In this document: positions 47,370 to 56,568 of the stretch, piece after piece
Layout of the letters: every line of letters begins with the position of its first letter
Position numbering within the stretch: position 1 is the stretch's first letter
From: Xanthomonas sp. GPE 39
GTDB taxonomy: Bacteria > Pseudomonadota > Gammaproteobacteria > Xanthomonadales > Xanthomonadaceae
DNA length: 64,000 nucleotides
NCBI RefSeq assembly: GCF_000963005.1
Contig: NZ_JZHZ01000007.1
Coordinates: forward strand, 2,482,808-2,546,807
Reading direction: 5' to 3'
Made by a program: the position numbers and the translations under genes
The notes under the pieces: model-generated
What the model was told of the DNA's origin: nothing
The model's database searches: none
The model's input: the letters and a program-made list of their open reading frames with translations, nothing else

Positions 47370-47738
47370 TTAGTCATCGTCTTCATGGTGTTGCGCATAG
47401 AAATCTGCCGCCGCCTCGATCAGGTAGGTATAGCGCTTCACCATCGCCTGCCAAGCAAGCGCCTCCAATTGATGTTCGGCGTGGATATCCTCCGGCACCT
47501 CGCTGACCTCATCGATCAACTTTGGGACTTCGTGATTCCACCAACGCAGCATCATGTCCGGTCGCGGATGCGTGCGTATCAGCGACTCCACCAGCGACTG
47601 CATCGCTGCGAACTGACGCACCGTGCGGATGCGCTGACCTTCCAGGAAGTGGATGCTCTTCTTGTGATCGAGCAGCGCCTTTTCCAGTACATCCAGGCGC
47701 TGGCTCAGGTCAGCACGCCCTCGACCGAAAAACCTCAC
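47370..47738 (-). CDS. small protein downstream of virD4, unknown function
   Basis: A 122-residue acidic, helical protein with a coiled-coil beginning (DLSQRLDVLEKALLDHKKSIHFLEGQ), a central helical part (QSLVESLIRTHPRPDMMLRWWNHEVPKLIDEV) and an acidic tail (EDDD). I do not recognise a family. The GTG at 47738 follows the virD4 stop by four bases, so it is probably translated with virD4; an earlier ATG at 47774 would overlap virD4. Xanthomonas secretion loci often carry a small gene beside virD4; its job is not known. Confidence 0.7.
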   Translation of the reverse strand: MRFFGRGRADLSQRLDVLEKALLDHKKSIHFLEGQRIRTVRQFAAMQSLVESLIRTHPRPDMMLRWWNHEVPKLIDEVSEVPEDIHAEHQLEALAWQAMVKRYTYLIEAAADFYAQHHEDDD

Positions 47739-47742
47739 GCGA

Positions 47743-49437
47743 TTACGCCCCGCCCAGCGCGAGTCGGGGCACATGCGGTGCTTTCAGCAGCAGCGGCTTG
47801 AAGTAGCTGTCCTTGTAGTAAAAGATCTTGTCCGCCAGGATCGGATAGCCAACCCCCTCGATGAACACGATGGCTTTCTCCGGTGCCAGTCCCTTGACCT
47901 CATCCGGATTCATCAACGGACGCCGATCCAGCACCTCGGTATAGCTGTGGCTGTTGCCTTGGCCGTAGGATTGCGTGCGCTGCCGACGGCGCACCGTGGT
48001 CTCGCCCAGCATCTTCGAGTATTCCTCAGCATCGCGCTGTTCTCGTGGAGTAAACACGATCCGCACGCCGAGATTGGTAATCAGGCCGCGCGCTGTGTCG
48101 GCACCATAGACTGATTCCAACTGCGCAATCGACTGGATCACAATCACAATGCGGATGCCATAACCAGCGACCCAGCCCACGGCCACCGGCACGATCTCCA
48201 CGCGGCCCAGCGCGGTGAATTCATCGAGCATGAACATGCACTGGTATTTCAGCTCTGGGTTATGTTCGGGCAACTCGCGACCATTGAGTTTGATCGCCTG
48301 TTCGAAGAACAGATTCAACACGCCTTTGGCTTCGATCAGCTTGGCCGGACTGACGCCCACGTAGATCGACTGGATGGTCTTGCGCAACTTGCTCAGGTCA
48401 AAATCGTTTGCACTGGTCGCCGCATCCACAATCGGGTTACTGAAAATGTTCAGCGGTGCTAGCGCCGTTTCGATGGCGGAGGTGAACGTCTCAGGAGCCA
48501 GGCCGACCAGGTTGTTCAGACCGGTCCGCGCATGCGTGCCGAGCGTGGGCTGGCTGAGTAGCTCGCCCAGGTAGTGCTGCATCGACTGACCGGGTTTGAG
48601 GTGTGCGCCGGCGAGCAGCCGATAGACGCCCCCAAGTGTGGGCAAGCCCGTTTCAAATCCAGTCTCCTTCTTGGAAACATAATCGTCAAACAGGCATTCG
48701 CAGGCAGCCACAAAGGTCTTGCGGCCCATTGCCGGCCAGAACGGATTCTCGCCGCTCATCTCCTTGTACAGCGTGGCGGCGATGGCAACGATGTCGCCGT
48801 TACGATGGTTCGGGTCCAGGCGCACATAGCCCAGCGGATTCCAACGGTGCGTACTACCGTCGTCGCTAAACGGATCGAACAGATACACCTGGCCGTATTT
48901 GGCGCGCTGGCCAGCGGTTTTTTCCCATGCCTCGCGCTTGACGTCCAGGATCACCGCCGACTCCAGCCATGCCAGCAAATTCGGAATGACCACGCTCACG
49001 CCCTTGCCGCCACGGGTACTGGCCGCCAACAACAAGTGCTTGGACTGGATGCGGATGAAGCGGCGACCGAAGCGGCAGGCAATCAATCCACGCGGATCGT
49101 CCTTCAGCACATCGTGCCGGGACAGATCGCCGCTACGCGCCCAGCGCGCATTGCCATACAACTCCCGCGCCTTCGTCCGCAGCATGGCATACACCATGAT
49201 GAGGTAGAGCATGACAGGCAAGCCGAAGCCGCAGATACCCGACAGCTTGATTTTCATGGCATACGGATGCCACGCGGGTTGATCGACCACCTGCCAATAG
49301 CGCCAATAGGTCAGTAGTTGTACCTGTGCGTGTTCTCCGAGCAGAGTCAGCACCAAAAAGCCAGACAGATACAGCCCAGCGATGGCAACGGGTAGCAACG
49401 CGATGACAGCGGTAATGGCTTTGGTACGCGAATTCAT
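47743..49437 (-). CDS. virD4: type IV secretion coupling ATPase VirD4
   Basis: A 564-residue coupling protein that recruits substrates to the type IV channel. Two N-terminal membrane segments (ITAVIALLPVAIAGLYLSGFLVLTLL; GFGLPVMLYLIMVYAML) precede the cytosolic AAA+/TraG domain: Walker A LAASTRGGKGVSVVIPNLL, Walker B MFMLDEFTALGRVE, and the IRIVIVIQSIAQLESVYG sensor. An all-alpha domain lies between. Upstream on the same strand are a lipase toxin with XVIPCD-like domains and its lipoprotein partner, so this VirD4 probably recruits that toxin. No virB genes are in the window, so the rest of the channel must lie elsewhere. Confidence 0.95.
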   Translation of the reverse strand: MNSRTKAITAVIALLPVAIAGLYLSGFLVLTLLGEHAQVQLLTYWRYWQVVDQPAWHPYAMKIKLSGICGFGLPVMLYLIMVYAMLRTKARELYGNARWARSGDLSRHDVLKDDPRGLIACRFGRRFIRIQSKHLLLAASTRGGKGVSVVIPNLLAWLESAVILDVKREAWEKTAGQRAKYGQVYLFDPFSDDGSTHRWNPLGYVRLDPNHRNGDIVAIAATLYKEMSGENPFWPAMGRKTFVAACECLFDDYVSKKETGFETGLPTLGGVYRLLAGAHLKPGQSMQHYLGELLSQPTLGTHARTGLNNLVGLAPETFTSAIETALAPLNIFSNPIVDAATSANDFDLSKLRKTIQSIYVGVSPAKLIEAKGVLNLFFEQAIKLNGRELPEHNPELKYQCMFMLDEFTALGRVEIVPVAVGWVAGYGIRIVIVIQSIAQLESVYGADTARGLITNLGVRIVFTPREQRDAEEYSKMLGETTVRRRQRTQSYGQGNSHSYTEVLDRRPLMNPDEVKGLAPEKAIVFIEGVGYPILADKIFYYKDSYFKPLLLKAPHVPRLALGGA

Positions 49438-49539
49438 CGGGGGACTCTTCCTTGGGGAATCGGTGGAAATCGGGCGTGAGAAATGCGGCTTGGCGCATGG
49501 TCGTCCATGCGGTGTGTCTGGATGGTCTACGGTTGCCCC

Positions 49540-52353
49540 CTACAGCTTCATGACCATGCCCTGCCCTTGCATCTGCGCCGCGCGCTGGGCCTGCATCGCC
49601 TGCTCGGCGAGCCGCTGCTGCTCCACGCTCTGCAATTGCTGGCTAGCCTGGGCCACGTCCGGCGCTTGCGTCAGTTGCGGTGCATTGACCTGCGCCCATA
49701 GCTGTCCGTGGGATTTCGCCAGGTAATTCGGCGTCTGAGTCGTATGGCCTTGCGGCAGGCCCAGATAGATCTTCTCAACTTCGGTATGACCAAACTTGCG
49801 CGTCTCCACGACCACTTGTGCCGCATGACGGTCCAACTGCTCCGCATCCGGCACGGGACGACCCCAGCGTTCATGCGCATCGGCGATGGCATCGCGCGCC
49901 TGGCCGAACAGCGCATGACTCGCGTGCGCCGGATGGCGCATATCCTCGGCGGTGATCGCCACGGGGGCGATGGCGCGGCTTGGCGGCGCAGGTGCATGGG
50001 TCGCTTCGCGTGCCCGCCAGTTCGCGGCATGCTGCTCGGGCGATTGCGCTAACGCCTGCTGCGGATCGATCCGCAGCACCTTGCTCTTCTCGTACACCGA
50101 GAACGGATTTTCGTAGGCAAGCAATTGGCCTTCGTGTTGTTTGAAGCCTTTGATGCTGTGTTCGAAATTCTTATCGATGCCCAGGGTATTGGTGAACGCG
50201 GCAGCCAGTCGTTCCTGCTGCTCCGGGCCGTAGGGTAATTTGTCACCATTCCTGGGCACGTCGTGGGACTGCGCGAGGGCGTCCTTGAACAGGGTATAGC
50301 GTGGGTGGAGCGGGTGGTCCGGGTGACGGAAGTCTTGGAGATGCTCATCCGAACGCGGTATGCGCGTCGGCGGGGTGTACAACATCGCCTCGCCAGCTTG
50401 GCGCTGTTCGTGTTGATGCGACCGGGTGTCTTGGCTGTGGCGCTGTTCGTGTTCGCGTTGCTGCGCATCCATGATTTGACTGTGCAACTGGGCATGTTGC
50501 TGCGCGAGGCGGTGTTGCTGCTCGCGCGCTGCCTGCGCCTGCTGTTCCTGCTGCTGCAGTTGCGCGATCCGCGCCTGTTCCTGCATGTCCACGCTGGCCG
50601 GTTTTTCATGGGCCGGGTTGCTGTGAGCGGGTGGCGGTTGTGTCTGCCGATGAACTTGCGCCAGGTGCGCCGCCTGCTGCTGCGCCTGTCGTATGTGTTC
50701 CTGGCGCAGCTGGGCGGCATGGTCTTCCTGCAGGCCCGTGTGCCTGTCCATGGCCTGGGGCGGCATGGCGGATGCGGCGGCGGATGAGGATGAAGATGAA
50801 GACGTATCCGCGTTCGTCGCTGTGGGAGGGATGGACGCGGCTTGCGCGCTGTGCTGGAACAACTGACCCGGATGCGTCAGCGTGTCGTAGGCTTGCCCGG
50901 CTGCGTGTTCGACCACGTCGATGCCGGGCGAGACGATGTATTTGATCCCGTCGTATGTTTGCCCAATGGCCTGTCCGGCGGATGAATGTGCGGCGGACTG
51001 CGCGCCATGATAGAGATCGACCGCCTGATTCACGACGTTGGTCCCTGCCGCCTGGACGTCAGGGTCGTGGATGACCCGCTGCGCCGCGTCGGCAACATAG
51101 TGTGCACTCTGTTCGACGGCGTGCTTGGCCGACTCGAATTGATCGCCGACGAAGTGGCCCGCCGCCTCTGCAGCGCGCCCGTGCAAGTGCACCGCTAAGC
51201 TTGCCGCCTGACCGACCAGCGGTGCCATGGGACTCAAGGCAAGGCCAGCCACACCCGCACGCTGTGCATCCGAGGCCATGCGCTCGTCCATGTCGTGTAC
51301 CGCATGGCCCACCGAGCGTGCGGCATCGCCGGCATCGTGCAGGCCGCGTGCCGTGATCTGCACGGACGCGTGATGTTCGATGGCCTCGCGCAGCGATGGG
51401 TCCACGTTCAACGCCAGGTATTCGTTCACCTGCCGCTGGATATCCGCTGGCAGGTGGGTTTGGTCAGGGTGTGCGCGTAATTGGCGCAACGCCTGGGACA
51501 ATTCGGCACGTTCGTGAGCAACCTCCCAGGTGAAATGCTCGAAGGCACTCTGATGGTCAGCGTAACGCTGCGACGCTTCACTGAAACGCTGCGGGGCAAG
51601 GACGTTGTCCGGACTTTGGCTGCCGAAGTGCTGGGCAGCGCCGTGGTCCCCCCATCGCGTTGCCATCAGCACATTCGGGGGCGGTGCGCCGACGGGCGCA
51701 TCCAAATACCGGCCAGCGCGCAGACTCTGCACATCGTCATGACTGGCTAACGACACCGTGCTGCCGACATGAGGACTAGAGGCACTCACAAGATCGTTAG
51801 CCATGCGGTAATTGGTGACGTGGCAGCCAGGCTGCGGGGTGCCATCGGTCAGCGCCCGCGCGCCATAGGCGTTGTAGGTGGAGCCGGCCAGGCCGTATTT
51901 GGCCGCCTCGATCTGCGCCAGCGCGCCGCCGAGGGAGTGACCGGCGACGGTCACGTGGTCTTTGGGGATACCTCGTGCAGCGGCCTTGGCCAGCATCTGC
52001 GCGGTGAACGCATCGGCGGCGGCCTTTTGTGGATTGACGGCGTCGCGCAACATCGTGGCATCGACGGCGATGTCCTGGAGGGTGGTAAGCGCATGGCTTG
52101 CTTTTTCCGCCTTGGTCTCGCCGGTAAATAAATCCGTATCGGTACCACGGTAGGCGATGATGATGCGATATGGCTTCTCCAGAGTCTGATATGCCGTAGC
52201 ATGAAATCCGGTTATAGGATCGTTCGCGTAGCCAAAGACGGTATAGTCTGTACCTCCTAGAGGTATGTGTTTGATACTGTCAACTTCACTCTGTGAACGG
52301 TTTTTATAGGAATTAACAGCAGCGTCGGCACGTGCTTGATCGGTAGTGCTCAT
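49540..52353 (-). CDS. type IV secreted antibacterial lipase toxin with two XVIPCD-like domains
   Basis: A 937-residue protein. The N-terminal ~270 residues are a class 3 lipase: the nucleophile Ser140 sits in GHSLGG within VTVAGHSLGGALAQIEAAKYG, after DYTVFGYANDPITGF. Residues ~505-655 are a low-complexity Gln/His/Ala linker. Two C-terminal segments resemble the Xanthomonas VirD4-interacting domain: one around His677 (FRHPDHPLHPRYTLFKDALA...) and one around His807 (MRHPAHASHALFGQARDAIADAHERWGRPVPDAEQLDRHAA), followed by a Gln-rich tail. The second plus tail is the canonical layout; the first appears to be an extra copy. It would be delivered by VirD4 into rival cells and hydrolyse phospholipid. 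Its start overlaps the immunity gene stop (ATGA). Confidence 0.9.
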   Translation of the reverse strand: MSTTDQARADAAVNSYKNRSQSEVDSIKHIPLGGTDYTVFGYANDPITGFHATAYQTLEKPYRIIIAYRGTDTDLFTGETKAEKASHALTTLQDIAVDATMLRDAVNPQKAAADAFTAQMLAKAAARGIPKDHVTVAGHSLGGALAQIEAAKYGLAGSTYNAYGARALTDGTPQPGCHVTNYRMANDLVSASSPHVGSTVSLASHDDVQSLRAGRYLDAPVGAPPPNVLMATRWGDHGAAQHFGSQSPDNVLAPQRFSEASQRYADHQSAFEHFTWEVAHERAELSQALRQLRAHPDQTHLPADIQRQVNEYLALNVDPSLREAIEHHASVQITARGLHDAGDAARSVGHAVHDMDERMASDAQRAGVAGLALSPMAPLVGQAASLAVHLHGRAAEAAGHFVGDQFESAKHAVEQSAHYVADAAQRVIHDPDVQAAGTNVVNQAVDLYHGAQSAAHSSAGQAIGQTYDGIKYIVSPGIDVVEHAAGQAYDTLTHPGQLFQHSAQAASIPPTATNADTSSSSSSSAAASAMPPQAMDRHTGLQEDHAAQLRQEHIRQAQQQAAHLAQVHRQTQPPPAHSNPAHEKPASVDMQEQARIAQLQQQEQQAQAAREQQHRLAQQHAQLHSQIMDAQQREHEQRHSQDTRSHQHEQRQAGEAMLYTPPTRIPRSDEHLQDFRHPDHPLHPRYTLFKDALAQSHDVPRNGDKLPYGPEQQERLAAAFTNTLGIDKNFEHSIKGFKQHEGQLLAYENPFSVYEKSKVLRIDPQQALAQSPEQHAANWRAREATHAPAPPSRAIAPVAITAEDMRHPAHASHALFGQARDAIADAHERWGRPVPDAEQLDRHAAQVVVETRKFGHTEVEKIYLGLPQGHTTQTPNYLAKSHGQLWAQVNAPQLTQAPDVAQASQQLQSVEQQRLAEQAMQAQRAAQMQGQGMVMKL

Positions 52354-52964
52354 AGCTTGGCTTCCCTGACAGTAATGGTGACTTGGAAGTGAGCATCTGG
52401 ATGTTGAAGCGCATCGTCGTCGTCTCCCGCGAGGGTTTGAGCACCATACTCAACGAGATGCTGATCCCCATATGCACTCTTCTTGAAGTAGAAGGTCTGC
52501 TTCTCCTGGTCCGCATTCAGAAGCGTATTCAACAGACGACCCCAATTGAATCTGACCCCCTTGCCAATCGCCGAAATGCCAGCACCGGTTGCATCCCAGT
52601 GGCACACGCCAAGCTTGAAGTAGTCCTCATCCAGCAAGGCGTCGCGGTAGAAATATCCCTTCCACGTGTGATCGTCCACCTGTGTCATAGGAACATCGAG
52701 TCCAGTACCAGGCACTTGCCGCACACCAACGAACGGCATCATTGGCACACAGTTCTCATTGATGACGTCATACCCGATATACGCCTTAATGGAATCCCAC
52801 GGCCCCGGCGCATGTGAGGTGGCAATCACTTCGTAGCGTTTGACCGGATGCGGATTGAGGTGACCAGTAGCGCCGTCATTGCCGACATCGATGCCTTTGG
52901 AGCAGCCCGCAGCGGTCAGGGCCAGCGGCATGATGGCGGTGGCGGCAAGGTGGTGCAGTTTCAT
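52350..52964 (-). CDS. immunity lipoprotein for the lipase toxin
   Basis: A 204-residue envelope lipoprotein. The signal is MKLHHLAATAIMPLALTAAGCS with lipobox TAAGC, so the protein would be held in the periplasm, where it can neutralise an incoming lipase. The remainder has no family I can name. GAGG lies seven bases before the ATG at 52964, and its stop overlaps the toxin start. The small size, lipobox and toxin linkage match known type IV toxin immunity proteins. Oddly, the same frame is open for 83 codons upstream (see next feature). Confidence 0.85.
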   Translation of the reverse strand: MKLHHLAATAIMPLALTAAGCSKGIDVGNDGATGHLNPHPVKRYEVIATSHAPGPWDSIKAYIGYDVINENCVPMMPFVGVRQVPGTGLDVPMTQVDDHTWKGYFYRDALLDEDYFKLGVCHWDATGAGISAIGKGVRFNWGRLLNTLLNADQEKQTFYFKKSAYGDQHLVEYGAQTLAGDDDDALQHPDAHFQVTITVREAKL

Positions 52965-53213
52965 CGGGTCGTCCTCGGGGGAATGGGTCGCGGATGCGGC
53001 GGCAGGCGGGTACGGCAGTGGCGCGGGTTTACGCTTGGGTTCCACCGGCAATCCGCCAGATGGCAGTGGCCCCAGCTCGGCGCGCACCCGCGCATTGATG
53101 ATGGCCATATCGCGCAGTAGCTGCAGATCGTGCAACGGATCGCGCACGTTGAGTTTGCGCGGGCGATAGGGGTTGTCGCTGTGATCGTCGTGATCGTCGG
53201 TGTCCTGGCTCAT
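52965..53213 (-). other. in-frame 83-codon extension or small separate gene ahead of the immunity lipoprotein
   Basis: From an ATG at 53213, with an AAGGAAAGG ribosome site, the frame runs into the lipoprotein without a stop. It encodes an acidic start (MSQDTDDHDDHSDN), a helical segment (DPLHDLQLLRDMAIINARVRAELG) and a proline-rich end. Third-position G+C is high throughout, so it is translated. Either it is an independent small protein that shares the downstream frame, or the long form lacks a usable signal peptide. No stop separates the two. Confidence 0.5.
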
Positions 53214-53723
53214 CGCGCGTTACCTTTCCTTTTGATTTTGAGCAAGCTTCCCCACTACGCCTGCGATCTTACGACAAAGGGCCGATGCCGCCGCTGCATG
53301 ACCTGCCCATGGAGTCGGCAAGGCCATGGTTTCACCTGTGGAAAGGGAGAGAGACAACCTACTGCCCAGGGCGTGATCGCGATAGCGAGGTGACGGATTA
53401 ACGCTGCTCAGACGCCCTTAGCCCCGCGTCCGGCATGCACAGCATCACGCAGGCATTAAGCGATAGACATCGGGGAGCTGGCTAGCGTTTGGCATAAGTT
53501 TTCCTACAGCATCGCTTCGCACCAACACGGCACTCGCAATCAGGTCACTTCCGAGATGTGTCGACGAGTCGATTGGGCGGGCCATACCACCGCCGAACCC
53601 GCAGCCTGCCGGCATGAACGACAGGATCCTGCCAACAGCCCATTTCTGACCGACGACGACAACGCCAACGCCAACGGGCGAGTCTTTCATTCGCGTGTAA
53701 AATGCTGCGTTTTGATCGCTCGC
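53214..53723. other. divergent intergenic region between toxin module and motor operon
   Basis: 510 bases with no gene I can support. It should carry the divergent promoters of the immunity/toxin unit and of the DUF3348 operon. The run TGTAAAAT at 53696-53703, 21 bases before the DUF3348 start, could be a -10 element. Confidence 0.35.
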
Positions 53724-54461
53724 ATGCAGAAACACTCCCCACGGTCGCCTGCCCCGGGTCCGGCCTTCATTCGCCAGCTCGCGCGTTTCAGTGACGCGCA
53801 GTTGCCAGCGTCCAGCCCCCCGCTGGCCGACCGGCTCGGCCAATGGATCGACTGGAACCGCGCGGTCGCCGTGTCCAGGGCATTGGACGGGACATTACCC
53901 ACCGCCACCACCGCCGAGGCGCCCGACGTCGCTGCGCTCCAAGCGCAATGCCGCCACGCGCGCGCGACATTGGAAGCGACCATTGCCAGCGACCTCGCCC
54001 AGGAAACCGGCAAGCCAAAAAACACGCGGCAGACCGACACCGCCATGGCCGCCATAGAGGTGATCGACTATGCCCCGTTCCAGCAACGCTATCTGTCGCT
54101 GCAACGGGCGATTCTCAGCGCTAGCGGGCGACTGCGTGGGCTGCTGCGCGACGCACTCGCTCAAGTCTCGGCAGACATGGCACGGCTGGCTGAAGTGGAC
54201 GCGGTCATGGAACAGACCCTGAGCCCGCGCGAGCAAACCTTGCTGGCGACCATCCCCACCGTGCTCGAACAGCATTTCCAGCGCCTGCGCGCAGCAGGAC
54301 GCCAGCACGACGCCGATGCCCCCACGCACACCCTCCCGGCAACGCCCGACGACGCCTGGCTGGAGCGCTTTCGCCAGGACCTGCACAGCCTCCTGCGCGC
54401 CGAGCTGGACGTGCGCTTCCATCCCATCGAAGCGCTGCTAGCCGCGCTTCGCAGCCGTTGA
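53724..54461 (+). CDS. DUF3348-family protein, first gene of a motor-like operon
   Basis: A 245-residue soluble, largely helical protein. It opens MQKHSPRSPAPGPAFIRQLARFSD, has a low-complexity middle (ALQAQCRHARATLEATIASDLAQ), a helical core (VIDYAPFQQRYLSLQRAILSASGRLRGLLRDAL) and an end (RFRQDLHSLLRAELDVRFHPIEALLAALRS). By its overall look and position I assign DUF3348, a family that recurs before DUF802 genes in Xanthomonas and Burkholderia; this link is from memory, not a search. It is 10 bases ahead of the MotA-like gene. The role is unknown; it may be an adaptor of the motor. The start at 53724 follows a long non-coding open stretch. Confidence 0.75.
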   Translation: MQKHSPRSPAPGPAFIRQLARFSDAQLPASSPPLADRLGQWIDWNRAVAVSRALDGTLPTATTAEAPDVAALQAQCRHARATLEATIASDLAQETGKPKNTRQTDTAMAAIEVIDYAPFQQRYLSLQRAILSASGRLRGLLRDALAQVSADMARLAEVDAVMEQTLSPREQTLLATIPTVLEQHFQRLRAAGRQHDADAPTHTLPATPDDAWLERFRQDLHSLLRAELDVRFHPIEALLAALRSR

Positions 54462-54471
54462 TCGAACTCTC

Positions 54472-56568
54472 ATGCTCAAAAACTTTTTCCATACCACCGT
54501 CTTCCTCGCCGGCCTCGCCGTCGTCTGCTGGATCGGCTGCGGTTATCTCGGCTCCAACCCGCTCGGCGCCGGCTTCGCCATGCTGATCGGCGTGTGTTAT
54601 ATGGCTGGCGTAGCGGAGTTGTACCGCTACCGTCAGGCCAGCGCGACTCTGGTGCAGGCACTGGACGATGCCGACACCGCACGCACCAATCTGGACGGCT
54701 GGCTGCAACGGCTGGACCCAAGCCTGCGCAACGCGGTACGCCTACGCATCGAAGGCACACGCGCGGCCTTGCCGGTACCCGCGCTGACCGCGTATCTGGT
54801 CGGCCTGCTGGTCCTGCTGGGCATGCTCGGCACCTTCCTCGGCATGATGGCCACATTGCGCGGCACCGGTCTGGCACTGGACAGCGCGAGCGACCTGGAC
54901 GCCATCCGTGCCGCGTTGGCCGCACCGCTCAAAGGCTTGGGATTTGCCTTCGGCACCTCGATCGCCGGCGTGGCCAGTTCGGCAATGCTCGGCCTGCTTG
55001 CCGCGCTGTGCCGACGCGAACGGCTCCACGCAGTGCAGCGACTGGACCTGCTCGGCACCACCGCACTGCACGCGCATTCGCAAGCGCATCAACGCAACGC
55101 AGCCTTGCAACTGCTGCAAACCCAAACCGCACTGATGCCGACCCTGGTCGAACAGCTGCACACGCTGATGAGCGCACTCGAACACCATAGCGCGACCAGC
55201 GGCGAACGCCTCGCCGCTCACCAAGACGCCTTCCACCACAGAACCGAGGCCACCTACACGCGTCTGGCCGGCACAGTCGAGCAGGCACTGCAGACTGGCG
55301 TGGACGCGCACGCACGCGCGCTAGGCGACGCGCTGCAACCGGTGGTGCAACGCACACTGGACGGCGTGGCACGCGAGAGCGCGACGCTGCAAGCCAGCGT
55401 CGGCCAAGCGGTACAACGGCAACTGGACGCCCTGGCGAGTGGCTTTGCGGATGCCGCCGCACATGCCGCGCAGCGCTGGGACACCGCACTGGCCGAACAA
55501 CAACGCAGCAACGCCGCGTTGCTGCAAGCGTTGGGCAGCACCCTGCAACGCGCCGGCGACGGACTCGAACAACGCACCAACACATTGGTAGAAACGCTTT
55601 CGGCCCGCTTGCAGGCCGCCAGCGACGATGCCCGGCAAGCCTGGCACGATGCGCTGACGCAACAGCAAGCACTCAACGATACCCTCGCCGCAGATAACGC
55701 CAAGGCGCTGGACACGGCAGCGTCGAACCTGGAACAACGCGCCACCGCAAGCGCCAACACACTGCGGCAGGCACACACCGAATTGCAGGACGCGCTGGAA
55801 GCACGCGATCAGGCACGTCTGAGCGTGTGGACCGACAGCTTCGCGCGTATGAGCGCCACGCTCAGCGAACACTGGGAACACAGTGGCGAGCGCATCGCCC
55901 AGCGCCAGCAGGACATCTGCGACACCCTGCAAACCACCGCCACGGAGATGTCCGCACAGAGCCAGGCGCAGGCGCGCGAGACCATCGCCGAGATCGCACG
56001 CTTGCTGCAAACCGCATCGGAAGCACCGAAGGCCGCTGCCGACGTCCTCACCGAACTGCGTCAGGCGCTGTCCGACAGCATGGTCCGCGACACCGCCATG
56101 CTGGACGAACGCAACCACCTGCTGACCACGCTGCACACCTTGCTCGACGCGGTCAATCACGCCTCCACCGAGCAACGCAGCGCAGTGGACGCGCTGGTCA
56201 CCACCTCGGCGGACTTGCTCGAACGCGTCGGCACCCGTTTCAGCGACCGCATCGAGGACGAAAGCGGCAAGCTCGGCAGCGCGGCGGCACAGGTCGCCGT
56301 CGGCGCCACCGAGGTGGCCAGCCTGGGCGAAGCCTTCGCCGGCGCAGTACACGCCTTCGGCGCATCGAACAGCGCCTTGCTGGAACGGCTGCAAGGTATC
56401 GAACAGGCACTGGAAAAATCCCTGGCGCGCAGCGACGAACAACTGGCCTACTACGTGGCGCAAGCACGCGAGGTCATCGACCTGAGCATGCTCTCGCAGC
56501 AACAGATCACCGAGGAACTGCGGCAACTCGCTGCACGTCACACGCATGACCAGGCCGACGCGACATGA
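54472..56568 (+). CDS. MotA/ExbB-like channel protein with long DUF802 coiled-coil tail
   Basis: A 698-residue inner-membrane protein built like ZorA. The N-terminal ~190 residues have TM segments at 5-22 and 27-46, then PALTAYLVGLLVLLGMLGTFLGMMATL (about 103-129) and APLKGLGFAFGTSIAGVASSAMLGLLAALCRRER (about 152-185), the MotA/TolQ proton-channel pattern. Residues ~190-690 are an uninterrupted Ala/Gln/Leu-rich coiled coil. It has a repeat centred on W336, W391 and W453 (WDTALA, WHDALT, WTDSFA), spaced 55 and 62 residues, a heptad apart. It would form the pentameric stator ring with the tail projecting into the cytoplasm. It overlaps the MotB-like gene by four bases. Confidence 0.85.
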   Translation: MLKNFFHTTVFLAGLAVVCWIGCGYLGSNPLGAGFAMLIGVCYMAGVAELYRYRQASATLVQALDDADTARTNLDGWLQRLDPSLRNAVRLRIEGTRAALPVPALTAYLVGLLVLLGMLGTFLGMMATLRGTGLALDSASDLDAIRAALAAPLKGLGFAFGTSIAGVASSAMLGLLAALCRRERLHAVQRLDLLGTTALHAHSQAHQRNAALQLLQTQTALMPTLVEQLHTLMSALEHHSATSGERLAAHQDAFHHRTEATYTRLAGTVEQALQTGVDAHARALGDALQPVVQRTLDGVARESATLQASVGQAVQRQLDALASGFADAAAHAAQRWDTALAEQQRSNAALLQALGSTLQRAGDGLEQRTNTLVETLSARLQAASDDARQAWHDALTQQQALNDTLAADNAKALDTAASNLEQRATASANTLRQAHTELQDALEARDQARLSVWTDSFARMSATLSEHWEHSGERIAQRQQDICDTLQTTATEMSAQSQAQARETIAEIARLLQTASEAPKAAADVLTELRQALSDSMVRDTAMLDERNHLLTTLHTLLDAVNHASTEQRSAVDALVTTSADLLERVGTRFSDRIEDESGKLGSAAAQVAVGATEVASLGEAFAGAVHAFGASNSALLERLQGIEQALEKSLARSDEQLAYYVAQAREVIDLSMLSQQQITEELRQLAARHTHDQADAT

